Part shown: positions 1-6,650 of the stretch, piece by piece
Numbering within the stretch: the first letter of the stretch is position 1
Layout: every line of letters starts with the position of its first letter
Assembly (NCBI GenBank): GCA_964653025.1
Contig: CAZZBZ010000068.1
Location: 1-17,508 of the forward strand
Direction: 5' to 3'
DNA: 17,508 nucleotides
Origin: JABWAM01 sp964653025
GTDB lineage: Bacteria; Verrucomicrobiota; Verrucomicrobiia; JABWAM01
The notes under the pieces: generated by a model
Database searches by the model: none
Told to the model about the DNA's origin: nothing
What the model saw: the letters and a program-made list of their open reading frames with translations, nothing else
Made by a program: the position numbers and the translations under genes

Positions 1-72
1 CCTTGTCTCCTTGTCTCCTTGTCTCCTTGTCTCCTTGTCTCCTTGTCTCCTTGTCTCCTTGTCCCCCTGTCT
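1..72. repeat. 8-bp tandem repeat (CCTTGTCT)n, cut by window edge
   Basis: Seven exact copies of CCTTGTCT run from 1 to 56, followed by a one-mismatch copy (57-64) and a two-mismatch copy (65-72), and then decay into CT-rich sequence. The array starts at the window edge, so its full length is unknown. It lies just beyond the stop codon of the methyltransferase gene, in noncoding DNA. The 8-bp unit is not a multiple of three, so the apparent open frames across it (repeating SPCLLVSL) are artefacts. Confidence 0.9.
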
Positions 73-80
73 CCTCTCTC

Positions 81-896
81 TTAGCCCCTCCCCCGCTGTC
101 GGCCGACCTCGTAGAGGAACGCGGCCACGGCGCTTGCCACGTTCAGGGAGTCCACGTTGGGAGACATCGGGATCTGCGCGACCACGTCGCAATGCGCGAG
201 GACCGTCTCGGAGATCCCGAAACCCTCGCTGCCGAAGACGACGCAGCAGTCCCGTCGAAAATCACAGTCCCACACGGGAACCGCCTCCGCACGCGGGTGG
301 GCGGCCACGCAGCGCACGCCGGCCGAGCGCAGGTCATCGAGCGTCTCGACCAGCGAGGAGGCCTCGAAGACGGGAAGGCGGAAGACCGCACCCATCGAGC
401 CCCGCACCGAGCGTCTCAGCCACGGACTGCAGGAGGTCTCTCCCGAGATCATCGCCTGGGCGCCGAAGGCCGCACCGGTCCGAAGGATCGCCCCCATGTT
501 CTCCGCATTGGCCACGCCATCTGCCGCCACGAAGAGCCGCGGGCGCACGCTGCGGGCCAGCAGGTCGGGAAATGCGGGTTGGGGCGGCACGCGCCCCACG
601 GCAAGCACCCCTTGGAAGAGCGGGTAGCCCGCGAGCGCCGTGAGCGTCGCCTGCGGCGCGAGGTAGGCGCAGAAACGGTCCTTCCGCGCATCGAGTTGCT
701 CCCGCAGGGTCTCCGCCCAGCGTTCCTCCATCAGCATCGAAAGAATCTCCCACCCGCTCCCGAGGAGGCGGCGAACCACCTTCTCCCCCTCGGCCACGAA
801 AATCCCCTGGCGACGGTGCTCCACCTGCCGCCGCAGGGTGCGGTAAGGGGCGAGCTCGGGCGCATCGAGGGAATCCACCCGCTGGAACGTCGGCAT
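81..896 (-). CDS. SpoU/TrmH-family RNA 2'-O-methyltransferase
   Basis: A 271-residue protein that should transfer a methyl group from S-adenosylmethionine to a ribose 2'-OH in rRNA or tRNA. All three SpoU (SPOUT, trefoil-knot) motifs are visible. Motif 1 is NAENMGAILRTGAAFG at residues 130-145, with Arg139 as the likely catalytic arginine. Motif 2 is GSEGFGIS at 222-229. Motif 3 is IPM followed by SLNVASA at 242-256. SMGAVFRLP at 167-175 is also typical. Residues 1-105 form the N-terminal substrate-binding part (FVAEGEKVVRRLL at 33-45). The length suits TrmH/RlmB relatives, but the RNA target cannot be read from sequence. The start is an ATG. The gene is transcribed leftward, divergent from the GT9 gene. 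Confidence 0.92.
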   Translation of the reverse strand: MPTFQRVDSLDAPELAPYRTLRRQVEHRRQGIFVAEGEKVVRRLLGSGWEILSMLMEERWAETLREQLDARKDRFCAYLAPQATLTALAGYPLFQGVLAVGRVPPQPAFPDLLARSVRPRLFVAADGVANAENMGAILRTGAAFGAQAMISGETSCSPWLRRSVRGSMGAVFRLPVFEASSLVETLDDLRSAGVRCVAAHPRAEAVPVWDCDFRRDCCVVFGSEGFGISETVLAHCDVVAQIPMSPNVDSLNVASAVAAFLYEVGRQRGRG

Positions 897-915
897 CTCG
901 TCAAACCTAGCCCGT

Positions 916-944
916 ATATTTCACGCTCCGCGAGCGCGAAATAT
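916..944. repeat. Hairpin-forming inverted repeat upstream of the methyltransferase gene
   Basis: ATATTTC (916-922) pairs with GAAATAT (938-944). After one mismatch, CGCT (924-927) pairs with AGCG (933-936) around a 5-base loop. It lies 20 bp upstream of the minus-strand methyltransferase start. It could act in its 5' leader, be a protein-binding site, or be a copy of a dispersed intergenic palindrome. Function is unknown. Confidence 0.6.
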
Positions 945-1028
945 CCGCCCAGACATCGGAATCGCGGAGGGCATGGCGACCAACATCTTTGTCGTGCAAC
1001 CTGCGCCCGTCACCCTCGTCAACCGGGC

Positions 1029-1058
1029 TTGCAGCCTGCGCTATTTTCGCTAAAATAG
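1029..1058 (+). promoter_or_regulatory. Possible promoter and hairpin just upstream of the GT9 gene
   Basis: A TAAAAT hexamer (1051-1056, five of six matches to the sigma-70 -10 consensus) lies 16 bp after TTGCAG (1029-1034, a weak -35). Transcription would start close to the GTG at 1066, giving an almost leaderless mRNA. The -10 sits in a small perfect hairpin, CTATTTT (1041-1047) with AAAATAG (1052-1058). The promoter reading is tentative because the -35 is poor; the hairpin is certain. Confidence 0.3.
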
Positions 1059-1065
1059 GGATGGC

Positions 1066-2244
1066 GTGTTCAATCGGCTTGTCTTCCTCATCACCTTCGC
1101 AGTGTTCCGCGCGCTCGCACGGATCTGGAAGCCCACCCCGCGCAAGCTCAAGGCGAGCGAACTGAAGACCATCCTTGTCTTCAGCGCCGCCGGCATCGGC
1201 GACACCCTCACCGACAGCGTCGCCATCCGCGCCCTCAAGGAGACCTATCGGAAGGCCACCGTCATCGTCATCACCCATCGCCGACGCGCGGCGCTCGTCC
1301 GCCACAACCCGTACGCCGACGAGGTGGTCGTCTACCACAAGTCCTTCTGGACCTTCCTCCGCCTCGTGCGCCTGCTGCGCGGAAAAAAGCCCGACGTGGT
1401 CATCATGCTCCGCGGCAACGATCCCGACCTCTGGCCGATGGCATGGCTCGTGGACCGCCATGCCGTGGTGAGCTGCCCGGTGATGACCCGCTTCGGATTC
1501 CTCATCGCCTACCCGGTGAAAATTCCAGACTGGGACCATCTGCACGGGGTGGAGCAAACCCTCCAGATCGTGCGGACGCTGGGCGCCGACACGAAGGACA
1601 AGCGCCTCGTGTACGAGGTCCGCGAGGTCGAGCGCTTCCAGATGCGGGAACGGCTCGAGCGGCATGGCCTGCGCGCCGAGGATCCCATGGTTATCTTCCA
1701 GGTCGGGGGAGGACGGCGAAGCTCCTGGCGCGACTGGCCGGTCGAGCACTACGTGGAACTCGGTCGCAGACTCCTCCGCCGTTCTCGCGCCCGCCTCGTG
1801 CTCACGGGCGGCATCGAGCACTGCGAAAAGGCCGCGCTCATCCACGCAGGCCTCCCCGATGGCGTCATCGACTTTACCGGCAAGGTTCGTCTCGAGGAAA
1901 TGGCGGCCCTGCTCGCCTCCGCGCGAATCCTTGTCAGCACCGATACCGGCGTCATGCACCTCGGGTTTGCCGTCGGCGTGGACACCCTGGCCCTCATCCA
2001 CTGCAACAACCCGGCCGCGCGCGTCGGCCCGTATGGCTACGCCGAACGCCACCTCGTCGCCCAACTCGAGCCACCGAAGGGCGTCTCGGTCTCCACCCAG
2101 GTCCCGATGGCCCTCCTCCGCCCCGATGAGGTCTGGCCAAAGCTCGAGGAACTCTGCAAGCGCCACGCCATCGGGGCCATCCCGACAGCCCAGCCCAAAA
2201 AGAATCCACGCGCAGGGAGCGTGGCGCCAACACGCGATCGGTGA
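1066..2244 (+). CDS. Glycosyltransferase family 9 (heptosyltransferase-like)
   Basis: A 392-residue GT-B glycosyltransferase of family 9, the family of WaaC/WaaF/WaaQ heptosyltransferases that extend the lipopolysaccharide core on the cytoplasmic face of the inner membrane. The N-terminal domain has GIGDTLTDSVAIRALK around residues 43-58, the usual GT9 glycine-rich acceptor-side loop. The C-terminal nucleotide-sugar domain has WRDWPVEHYVELGRRL, then LVLTGG, then STDTGVMHLGFAVG with Asp293 and His298. The start is GTG at 1066, since an in-frame TAA at 1051 precludes anything longer. The ATG at 1061 is in another frame. Residues 1-20 are hydrophobic with basic residues and may associate with the membrane. 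The donor and acceptor sugars cannot be assigned. Confidence 0.88.
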   Translation: MFNRLVFLITFAVFRALARIWKPTPRKLKASELKTILVFSAAGIGDTLTDSVAIRALKETYRKATVIVITHRRRAALVRHNPYADEVVVYHKSFWTFLRLVRLLRGKKPDVVIMLRGNDPDLWPMAWLVDRHAVVSCPVMTRFGFLIAYPVKIPDWDHLHGVEQTLQIVRTLGADTKDKRLVYEVREVERFQMRERLERHGLRAEDPMVIFQVGGGRRSSWRDWPVEHYVELGRRLLRRSRARLVLTGGIEHCEKAALIHAGLPDGVIDFTGKVRLEEMAALLASARILVSTDTGVMHLGFAVGVDTLALIHCNNPAARVGPYGYAERHLVAQLEPPKGVSVSTQVPMALLRPDEVWPKLEELCKRHAIGAIPTAQPKKNPRAGSVAPTRDR

Positions 2245-2293
2245 ACCGTTGTCTGCAACGAATCTCGGGGCGACCCTTCTGAGATGCAGGCAC

Positions 2294-2321
2294 ACGTCGT
2301 CGGACCGGCGCGGCCCGACGT
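2294..2321. repeat. GC-rich inverted repeat between the GT9 and nucleotidyltransferase genes
   Basis: ACGTCG (2294-2299) and CGACGT (2316-2321) are perfect inverted arms about 50 bp after the GT9 stop. A short pyrimidine stretch (CTTTCC) follows, so it could be a weak terminator for the GT9 gene, but there is no true T-run. The rest of the 172-bp spacer shows purine-rich GGAGG motifs near 2375-2395 and no gene. Confidence 0.3.
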
Positions 2322-2416
2322 CTTTCCTCCCGTACGGGTGGCGCGCCAACATTCTTATCTCGCTCCCCGTCGCAGGAGGTGAGAGAAGGAGGATCAGCCC
2401 CCCCAAGGGAAACCCC

Positions 2417-2878
2417 ATGAGCCTTCGTCAGGAGATGCTCCAACTCGTGCGCGCACTGGATGCCGCTCGCCTGCCGTATGCCTTGTGCGGAGGCATGGCG
2501 ATGGCCGTGCATGGCTGGCCCCGCGCCACCATGGACGTAGACCTTCTCGTCGAAGAGGCGCGACTCGCGGAAGCCAAACGGCTGGCAGGGTCCCTCGGTT
2601 TTACCCATGACGCTGGCGAGATATCCCTGGCCGCGGGACGGGTCCGTCTTTGCCGCCTCGTCAAGGTGGTCGGCGAGGAGTTCTTTCCGCTCGACCTGCT
2701 GACCGTGACGCCGGATCTGCTGCCCGCGTGGGAAAGCCGCGTCCAGGCATCGACCGACGACGGGCCGATCACCGTGGTGTCGGGCGAGGGACTGATCCGT
2801 ATGAAATCGCTACGTGAAAGCGGAACCGATCGGGACGACATCCGACGACTGAAGGGAGAACCCAATGAAGCCGGTTGA
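2417..2878 (+). CDS. Small nucleotidyltransferase, AbiEii/MNT-like (toxin-like)
   Basis: A 153-residue protein with the minimal nucleotidyltransferase fold. It has a GG loop (Gly25-Gly26), then a DVD pair (Asp40, Asp42) and a third carboxylate at Asp93 in PLDLL, the expected metal-binding triad. The C-terminal GLIRMKSLRESGTDRDDIRRL (Lys130, Asp140/141) matches the conserved tail of AbiEii/DUF6036-type proteins. Such enzymes move NMPs onto tRNA or protein targets and are often toxins or antitoxin-modifiers. The ATG at 2417 was chosen because AAGGGA lies six bases upstream and the family's N-terminus starts there; the frame is open further upstream but overlaps the GT9 gene. It overlaps the downstream partner gene by 14 bp. 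Activity and target are inferred. Confidence 0.8.
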   Translation: MSLRQEMLQLVRALDAARLPYALCGGMAMAVHGWPRATMDVDLLVEEARLAEAKRLAGSLGFTHDAGEISLAAGRVRLCRLVKVVGEEFFPLDLLTVTPDLLPAWESRVQASTDDGPITVVSGEGLIRMKSLRESGTDRDDIRRLKGEPNEAG

Positions 2879-3068
2879 CATGTCACCCGCGGCGGTCACG
2901 CTCCGACTCAAGCAGGTGGACGAACTGCGCGAGGCATGCCTGGCGCTGGCCGGTCCCCGTCTCAAACGGCCATGGGGCGTGCCGGTCACACCTGGCGCAT
3001 CGACCTCGGTGAAGGAAGCTCCCACACCCTACGAGGCGCGAACGGGCAAGTCGGTGAGGAAGCCTTGA
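2865..3068 (+). CDS. Small partner protein of the nucleotidyltransferase (putative antitoxin)
   Basis: A 67-residue protein whose ATG lies inside the end of the nucleotidyltransferase gene, with the Shine-Dalgarno-like AAGGGAG about five bases upstream. The N-terminal half (MKPVDMSPAAVTLRLKQVDELREACLALAG, residues 1-30) is a predicted amphipathic helical segment. Short proteins of this sort (AVTxRLxQVxELRxxCLxL) sit beside similar nucleotidyltransferases in other genomes, as I recall. The C-terminal half is proline-rich and probably disordered. There is no catalytic motif. The overlap implies translational coupling, and the pairing suggests an antitoxin or accessory subunit; function is not shown. 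Confidence 0.65.
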   Translation: MKPVDMSPAAVTLRLKQVDELREACLALAGPRLKRPWGVPVTPGASTSVKEAPTPYEARTGKSVRKP

Positions 3069-3263
3069 CGTCGTCGCAATAATCCCGGCCGTCTCTTCCT
3101 CCTCTCCGCGTGTCCGACGCTAGGCCGGGACCGCCTCGCGCATGGGGCGGGTGCTTGACGGAGGCGAGAAGTTGAGTTTCGTTCGACCAGACCTCGCGGA
3201 AGCGGTTCTCGGCTGCGCAGACGGGACGAGGGCGTCCCATCTCAAAGATCGATGATTCGTTGT
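3069..3263. other. Convergent intergenic spacer, no gene seen
   Basis: This 195-bp spacer lies between the plus-strand small partner gene and the minus-strand addA stop. An inverted repeat GGGACG (3222-3227) with CGTCCC (3232-3237) could form a short hairpin downstream of addA, but no T-run follows on either strand, so a terminator is only possible. A minus-strand open frame spans the interval and runs into the partner gene, but its composition looks random. Confidence 0.5.
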
Positions 3264-6200
3264 TTAGTCCGCCGCGAGCCACCAGAACTCGAACGCGACG
3301 GCCTTCCCACCGGAAGCACGGCGGAGCGCCTCCGTGTAGATCCGTTGCTGACCCGCATATTCCTCAGGTAGCGGGGAGGGTTCCTTCATCGTCTTGAAGT
3401 CCACCCCGACCACGCGCCCCTCCTCCTCCAGGACGAGGTCGATCACGCCGTTCCACGCCCCGCCCTCGTCACTCAGGTAAACGGGGGTCTCCTGGCCAAG
3501 CACCCGCGCCGCCCGCACCCGAGCGTGATTGGGGGAACCGAAGAACTTTTCCAGAATCGCCATCGCCTTCTCTCGACCGAGGGCAACCTCCCCCTCCCCC
3601 GCGCAGGCGTCCATCACCTTCGCCAGGTGGTCCGCGACGAACGCCTCCTCGCGCGCATGGCGTTCCAAATAGGCGTGCACGAGGATACCGACGATGCGGG
3701 CGGCCTCGCGACCGTCCTCCCGCCGCCGCGCCACGAAGTCCTCGGCGTCAAGGCTCTCCTCCTCCTCGGGATGCTCGGGCCCCGAGGGGCGCCTCACGAG
3801 CGGTCCCGGATCCCGCTTTGCGATCGCCAGTCGTTCTTTCCAGAGCCGCGCGTACGCCACGGCATCGCGCACGACTCCCGCGCGTTTGCCCCCTGTGCCC
3901 TCCACCTCCATCTCGGCGAAGTTCCCGAGGATCGCGTGCGCGCCGAGCGTCTTTGCGAGATCCCCGTCCTTCACCGTCTCCGCAAGGACCCCCTTCTTGA
4001 GGTCAGGCTCTTCCTCCGACACGAGCACAAGACGGTCGCGCGCGCGGGTCACCGCAACGTAGAGCACGCGCCTCCCCTCCTCCCTCTGGCCCTTCCCATC
4101 TTCCCCGAGGGCCGCGGCGTGACCCGTCGAGGTCACCGCGAGCCCTCCCCACCCCAGCGAAAACCCGCAGAGCGGCTTCCCCTCTTTTCCGGTCACGCGG
4201 ACCACGGATTTCTCCCGTCGGCCCGACGGATCGCATTTTCCGAGGATCTTCGTCCAGCCATAGGCAATGACGAACTTCCCTTCGAGCCCCTTCGCCTTGT
4301 GGATGGTCATCACCCGCACCGCCGGGGCGCTCTCGTCGCTGACGCCCACGTCCTCGCCAAGGTCCGCATCAAAGCGCCCGGCCTGGTCCGCACGCGCGCG
4401 CTGGTCGAGAAGCCAAGTGAGCGGCGAAAGCACCCCCGATTCCGCCGCCCGACGAAAGGTCTCGATTACTCGATCCATTCGCGCCATCGCGCGGCCCTCG
4501 CCATCGCCTGCGGCATACACCCCTTCGGGGATGAAGGCACGCACGCGCCCGAGCCATTCGCCGAGGGCGAGGTCGAGGCGGTCCCGCACAAGCGCGCGCA
4601 CCCTATCGAGGCGCGCCACGCACGCGGGATCCCATCCCTCCGGCAAGGGTGCGTTCCCGTAGAAGACCTTCTCCTGCTTCGCGAGGAGGGCGTGAATTTC
4701 AGGGTCGGATAGGCCGACCAGCGGGCTGCGGAGCAGCCCCGCGACCGCAACGGTGTCGAGCGGGTCGTGGAGCGCGATGAGGAGGTTCAGGACGTCGAGG
4801 ACCTCCGGCTGGGTGAAGAAGGTTCTCGTACCGACACTGATTGCGGGGATGCCTGCCGCCTCGAGGACGGGGAGCAAAGCGTTGATCTCCGCGTGGGTCG
4901 GCACGAGGATGAGGACCTCGCGGAGCGCATCTGCGGGTTTCGCCCCGGCCGCGACGTGCTCCCCGATGATCCGCGCAACCTCGAGCGCGGCCGCGCGCCG
5001 ACGCTCGTCGACCGTCCTTTTCTCCTGCGTCGCGAAGACCCGCCAATCGACGGACGGACCCTCCTCGACGCGCACGGCGTCGAGCCGCTCCTCGCGGTAA
5101 CCGGGCAGGGGCACGCACTCCTCGAAGAAATGGTTTACGAACCCGAGGATCCCCGGCTTCGTGCGGAAACTCGCACGGAGCGTCACCTCCGCCACCCCAT
5201 CGGCGGGAATCCCGACCAGCGACGGATAGTCGCGGACGAATGCCTCGATCGCCGGGAGGTCAGCGTCGCGAAAACGGTAGATGGACTGCTTGCGGTCCCC
5301 GACGAAGAATCCGAGGATCTCCTTCTCGCCCGGGCCCCGCCCCAGCAGGCTGCGCAAGATGTCGAGCTGGAGCGGGTCGGTGTCCTGGAACTCGTCCACG
5401 AGGAGGGCCCAGAGGCGCTTGCGCTCGTCTTTCCGCGCTGCCGCGTCGGTACGGAGAAGTTCCGCCGCCCGGCGAACCATCTCGTCGAAGGTGACGAGGT
5501 TCAGCTCGCGGATCGCGGCGTCCTTCGCCCACTCCCGGAACGCGAGGCAGTGCTCTCGCCAGAGCTTCCACTCCGGCGCCCGATCCGTCGCGAGAACCTG
5601 GCGGAGCAACAGGGGACGGACGGCCTCGGATTCCCCAAACCACCGCCCCTTGGGGTCGATGCGGTCCATCTCCTTCCGCACCGTTTTTCCCGTGCCGAAC
5701 CAGGTGTCCGCGTGCCCCTCGATCGAGCGGTAAAGACCCAACCACGCCCCCTTCCCTCCCTTGAGCGCGGCATCGCAGGCCCGCGAGAGGTCCTGGCGGG
5801 CGGCGAGGATCTTCGTGTAGCGGGCCGAGGCGGCGGCAAGGCCCGCCACGAGCTGGCGGAGAGCCCCGACGAGCGCGTCGAGGTCGGCCTTCGCCGGCCT
5901 CCCAAAATCCAGCTCGTCGGCGATCCACGGGTCGTCCAGCAGCGCGGCGAACCACGCGCGCTGTTCCCCGAGAGGAACGACCGGGAGCAGCTTCTCGATC
6001 TGGCCGACGAGCTGTCGGTCGCCGAGGACGTGCTCCATCCAACGCTCCACGACCCGCTCCGCGGGATCGGGCAGCAGGCCATCGTCGTCCTCCGCAAACA
6101 CGACATTCGGCGGAATGCCCGCGGCGATCGGGTGCCTCCGCAGGATGGTCGCCGCATAGCTGTGGAGCGTGACAACCTGCAGTTCCGCCGCGCGCTCGGC

Positions 6201-6650
6201 GAGCGTCGCCGCCCCGCGCGCCAGGGTCTCGAAATCCGAAACGTTCCTGAGGGCCGCGCGCACGACCTCGAGAAACTGCGCATCCCCGCGCCCCTCGTTC
6301 GAGGCGTTGACCTCGGCGACAAGCTTCTCCTCGCTCTCCGCAGAACCCAGGCGCTCGAGGTACCGGTAGAGTCTCTCCTGCATCTCGGCGGCTGCCTTTC
6401 GGGTGAAGGTGGTCAGGACGAAGCGCCGGATGGCCGCGCGCGCGGCCTCGAGTCGGGAAGCGCGGTCCTTTCCGGTGTAGAGGTTGGACTCCACCTCCCC
6501 CCGAGCCTTCGGGTCGAAGGGCGCCTGGAGCAGGAGGTGCAGCGCCCGGAGGGTGAGCGTGTGAGTCTTGCCGGTGCCCGCGCTCGCCCAGACAAAGGCG
6601 TGCCCGGGCGTCATCACCGCCTTCGTCCGCTCTCGCGCGTCGGGAATCAT
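3264..6650 (-). CDS. addA: AddA-like ATP-dependent helicase/nuclease subunit A
   Basis: A 1128-residue UvrD-type superfamily 1 helicase fused to a RecB-family nuclease, as in AddA. It processes double-strand DNA ends for RecA loading. Helicase motifs in order: Walker A ASAGTGKT (22-29), DEFQD (419-423), GDRKQSIYRFR (451-461), RASFR (492-496), MTIHKAKGLEGK (781-792) and VLYVAVTRAR (862-871). The C-terminal nuclease keeps His992, Asp1071 and the DFK of Asp1084/Lys1086, the metal site of this family. The ATG start overlaps the addB stop by 4 bp (ATGA), so the two are translationally coupled. AddA length in Bacillus is about 1230 residues, so this is slightly short but complete. Confidence 0.93.
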   Translation of the reverse strand: MIPDARERTKAVMTPGHAFVWASAGTGKTHTLTLRALHLLLQAPFDPKARGEVESNLYTGKDRASRLEAARAAIRRFVLTTFTRKAAAEMQERLYRYLERLGSAESEEKLVAEVNASNEGRGDAQFLEVVRAALRNVSDFETLARGAATLAERAAELQVVTLHSYAATILRRHPIAAGIPPNVVFAEDDDGLLPDPAERVVERWMEHVLGDRQLVGQIEKLLPVVPLGEQRAWFAALLDDPWIADELDFGRPAKADLDALVGALRQLVAGLAAASARYTKILAARQDLSRACDAALKGGKGAWLGLYRSIEGHADTWFGTGKTVRKEMDRIDPKGRWFGESEAVRPLLLRQVLATDRAPEWKLWREHCLAFREWAKDAAIRELNLVTFDEMVRRAAELLRTDAAARKDERKRLWALLVDEFQDTDPLQLDILRSLLGRGPGEKEILGFFVGDRKQSIYRFRDADLPAIEAFVRDYPSLVGIPADGVAEVTLRASFRTKPGILGFVNHFFEECVPLPGYREERLDAVRVEEGPSVDWRVFATQEKRTVDERRRAAALEVARIIGEHVAAGAKPADALREVLILVPTHAEINALLPVLEAAGIPAISVGTRTFFTQPEVLDVLNLLIALHDPLDTVAVAGLLRSPLVGLSDPEIHALLAKQEKVFYGNAPLPEGWDPACVARLDRVRALVRDRLDLALGEWLGRVRAFIPEGVYAAGDGEGRAMARMDRVIETFRRAAESGVLSPLTWLLDQRARADQAGRFDADLGEDVGVSDESAPAVRVMTIHKAKGLEGKFVIAYGWTKILGKCDPSGRREKSVVRVTGKEGKPLCGFSLGWGGLAVTSTGHAAALGEDGKGQREEGRRVLYVAVTRARDRLVLVSEEEPDLKKGVLAETVKDGDLAKTLGAHAILGNFAEMEVEGTGGKRAGVVRDAVAYARLWKERLAIAKRDPGPLVRRPSGPEHPEEEESLDAEDFVARRREDGREAARIVGILVHAYLERHAREEAFVADHLAKVMDACAGEGEVALGREKAMAILEKFFGSPNHARVRAARVLGQETPVYLSDEGGAWNGVIDLVLEEEGRVVGVDFKTMKEPSPLPEEYAGQQRIYTEALRRASGGKAVAFEFWWLAAD

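Noticed and set aside
1..72. A CRISPR array at the left edge
   Set aside because: The unit is 8 bp with no spacers and no cas genes nearby; it is a simple tandem repeat.
907..2418. A 503-residue minus-strand open frame opposite the GT9 gene
   Set aside because: It is antisense to a gene with clear GT9 motifs and includes the hairpin spacer; no domain is visible.
2986..3282. A 98-residue minus-strand frame in the spacer after addA
   Set aside because: It overlaps the ends of both flanking genes, lacks a ribosome site and has no recognisable sequence.
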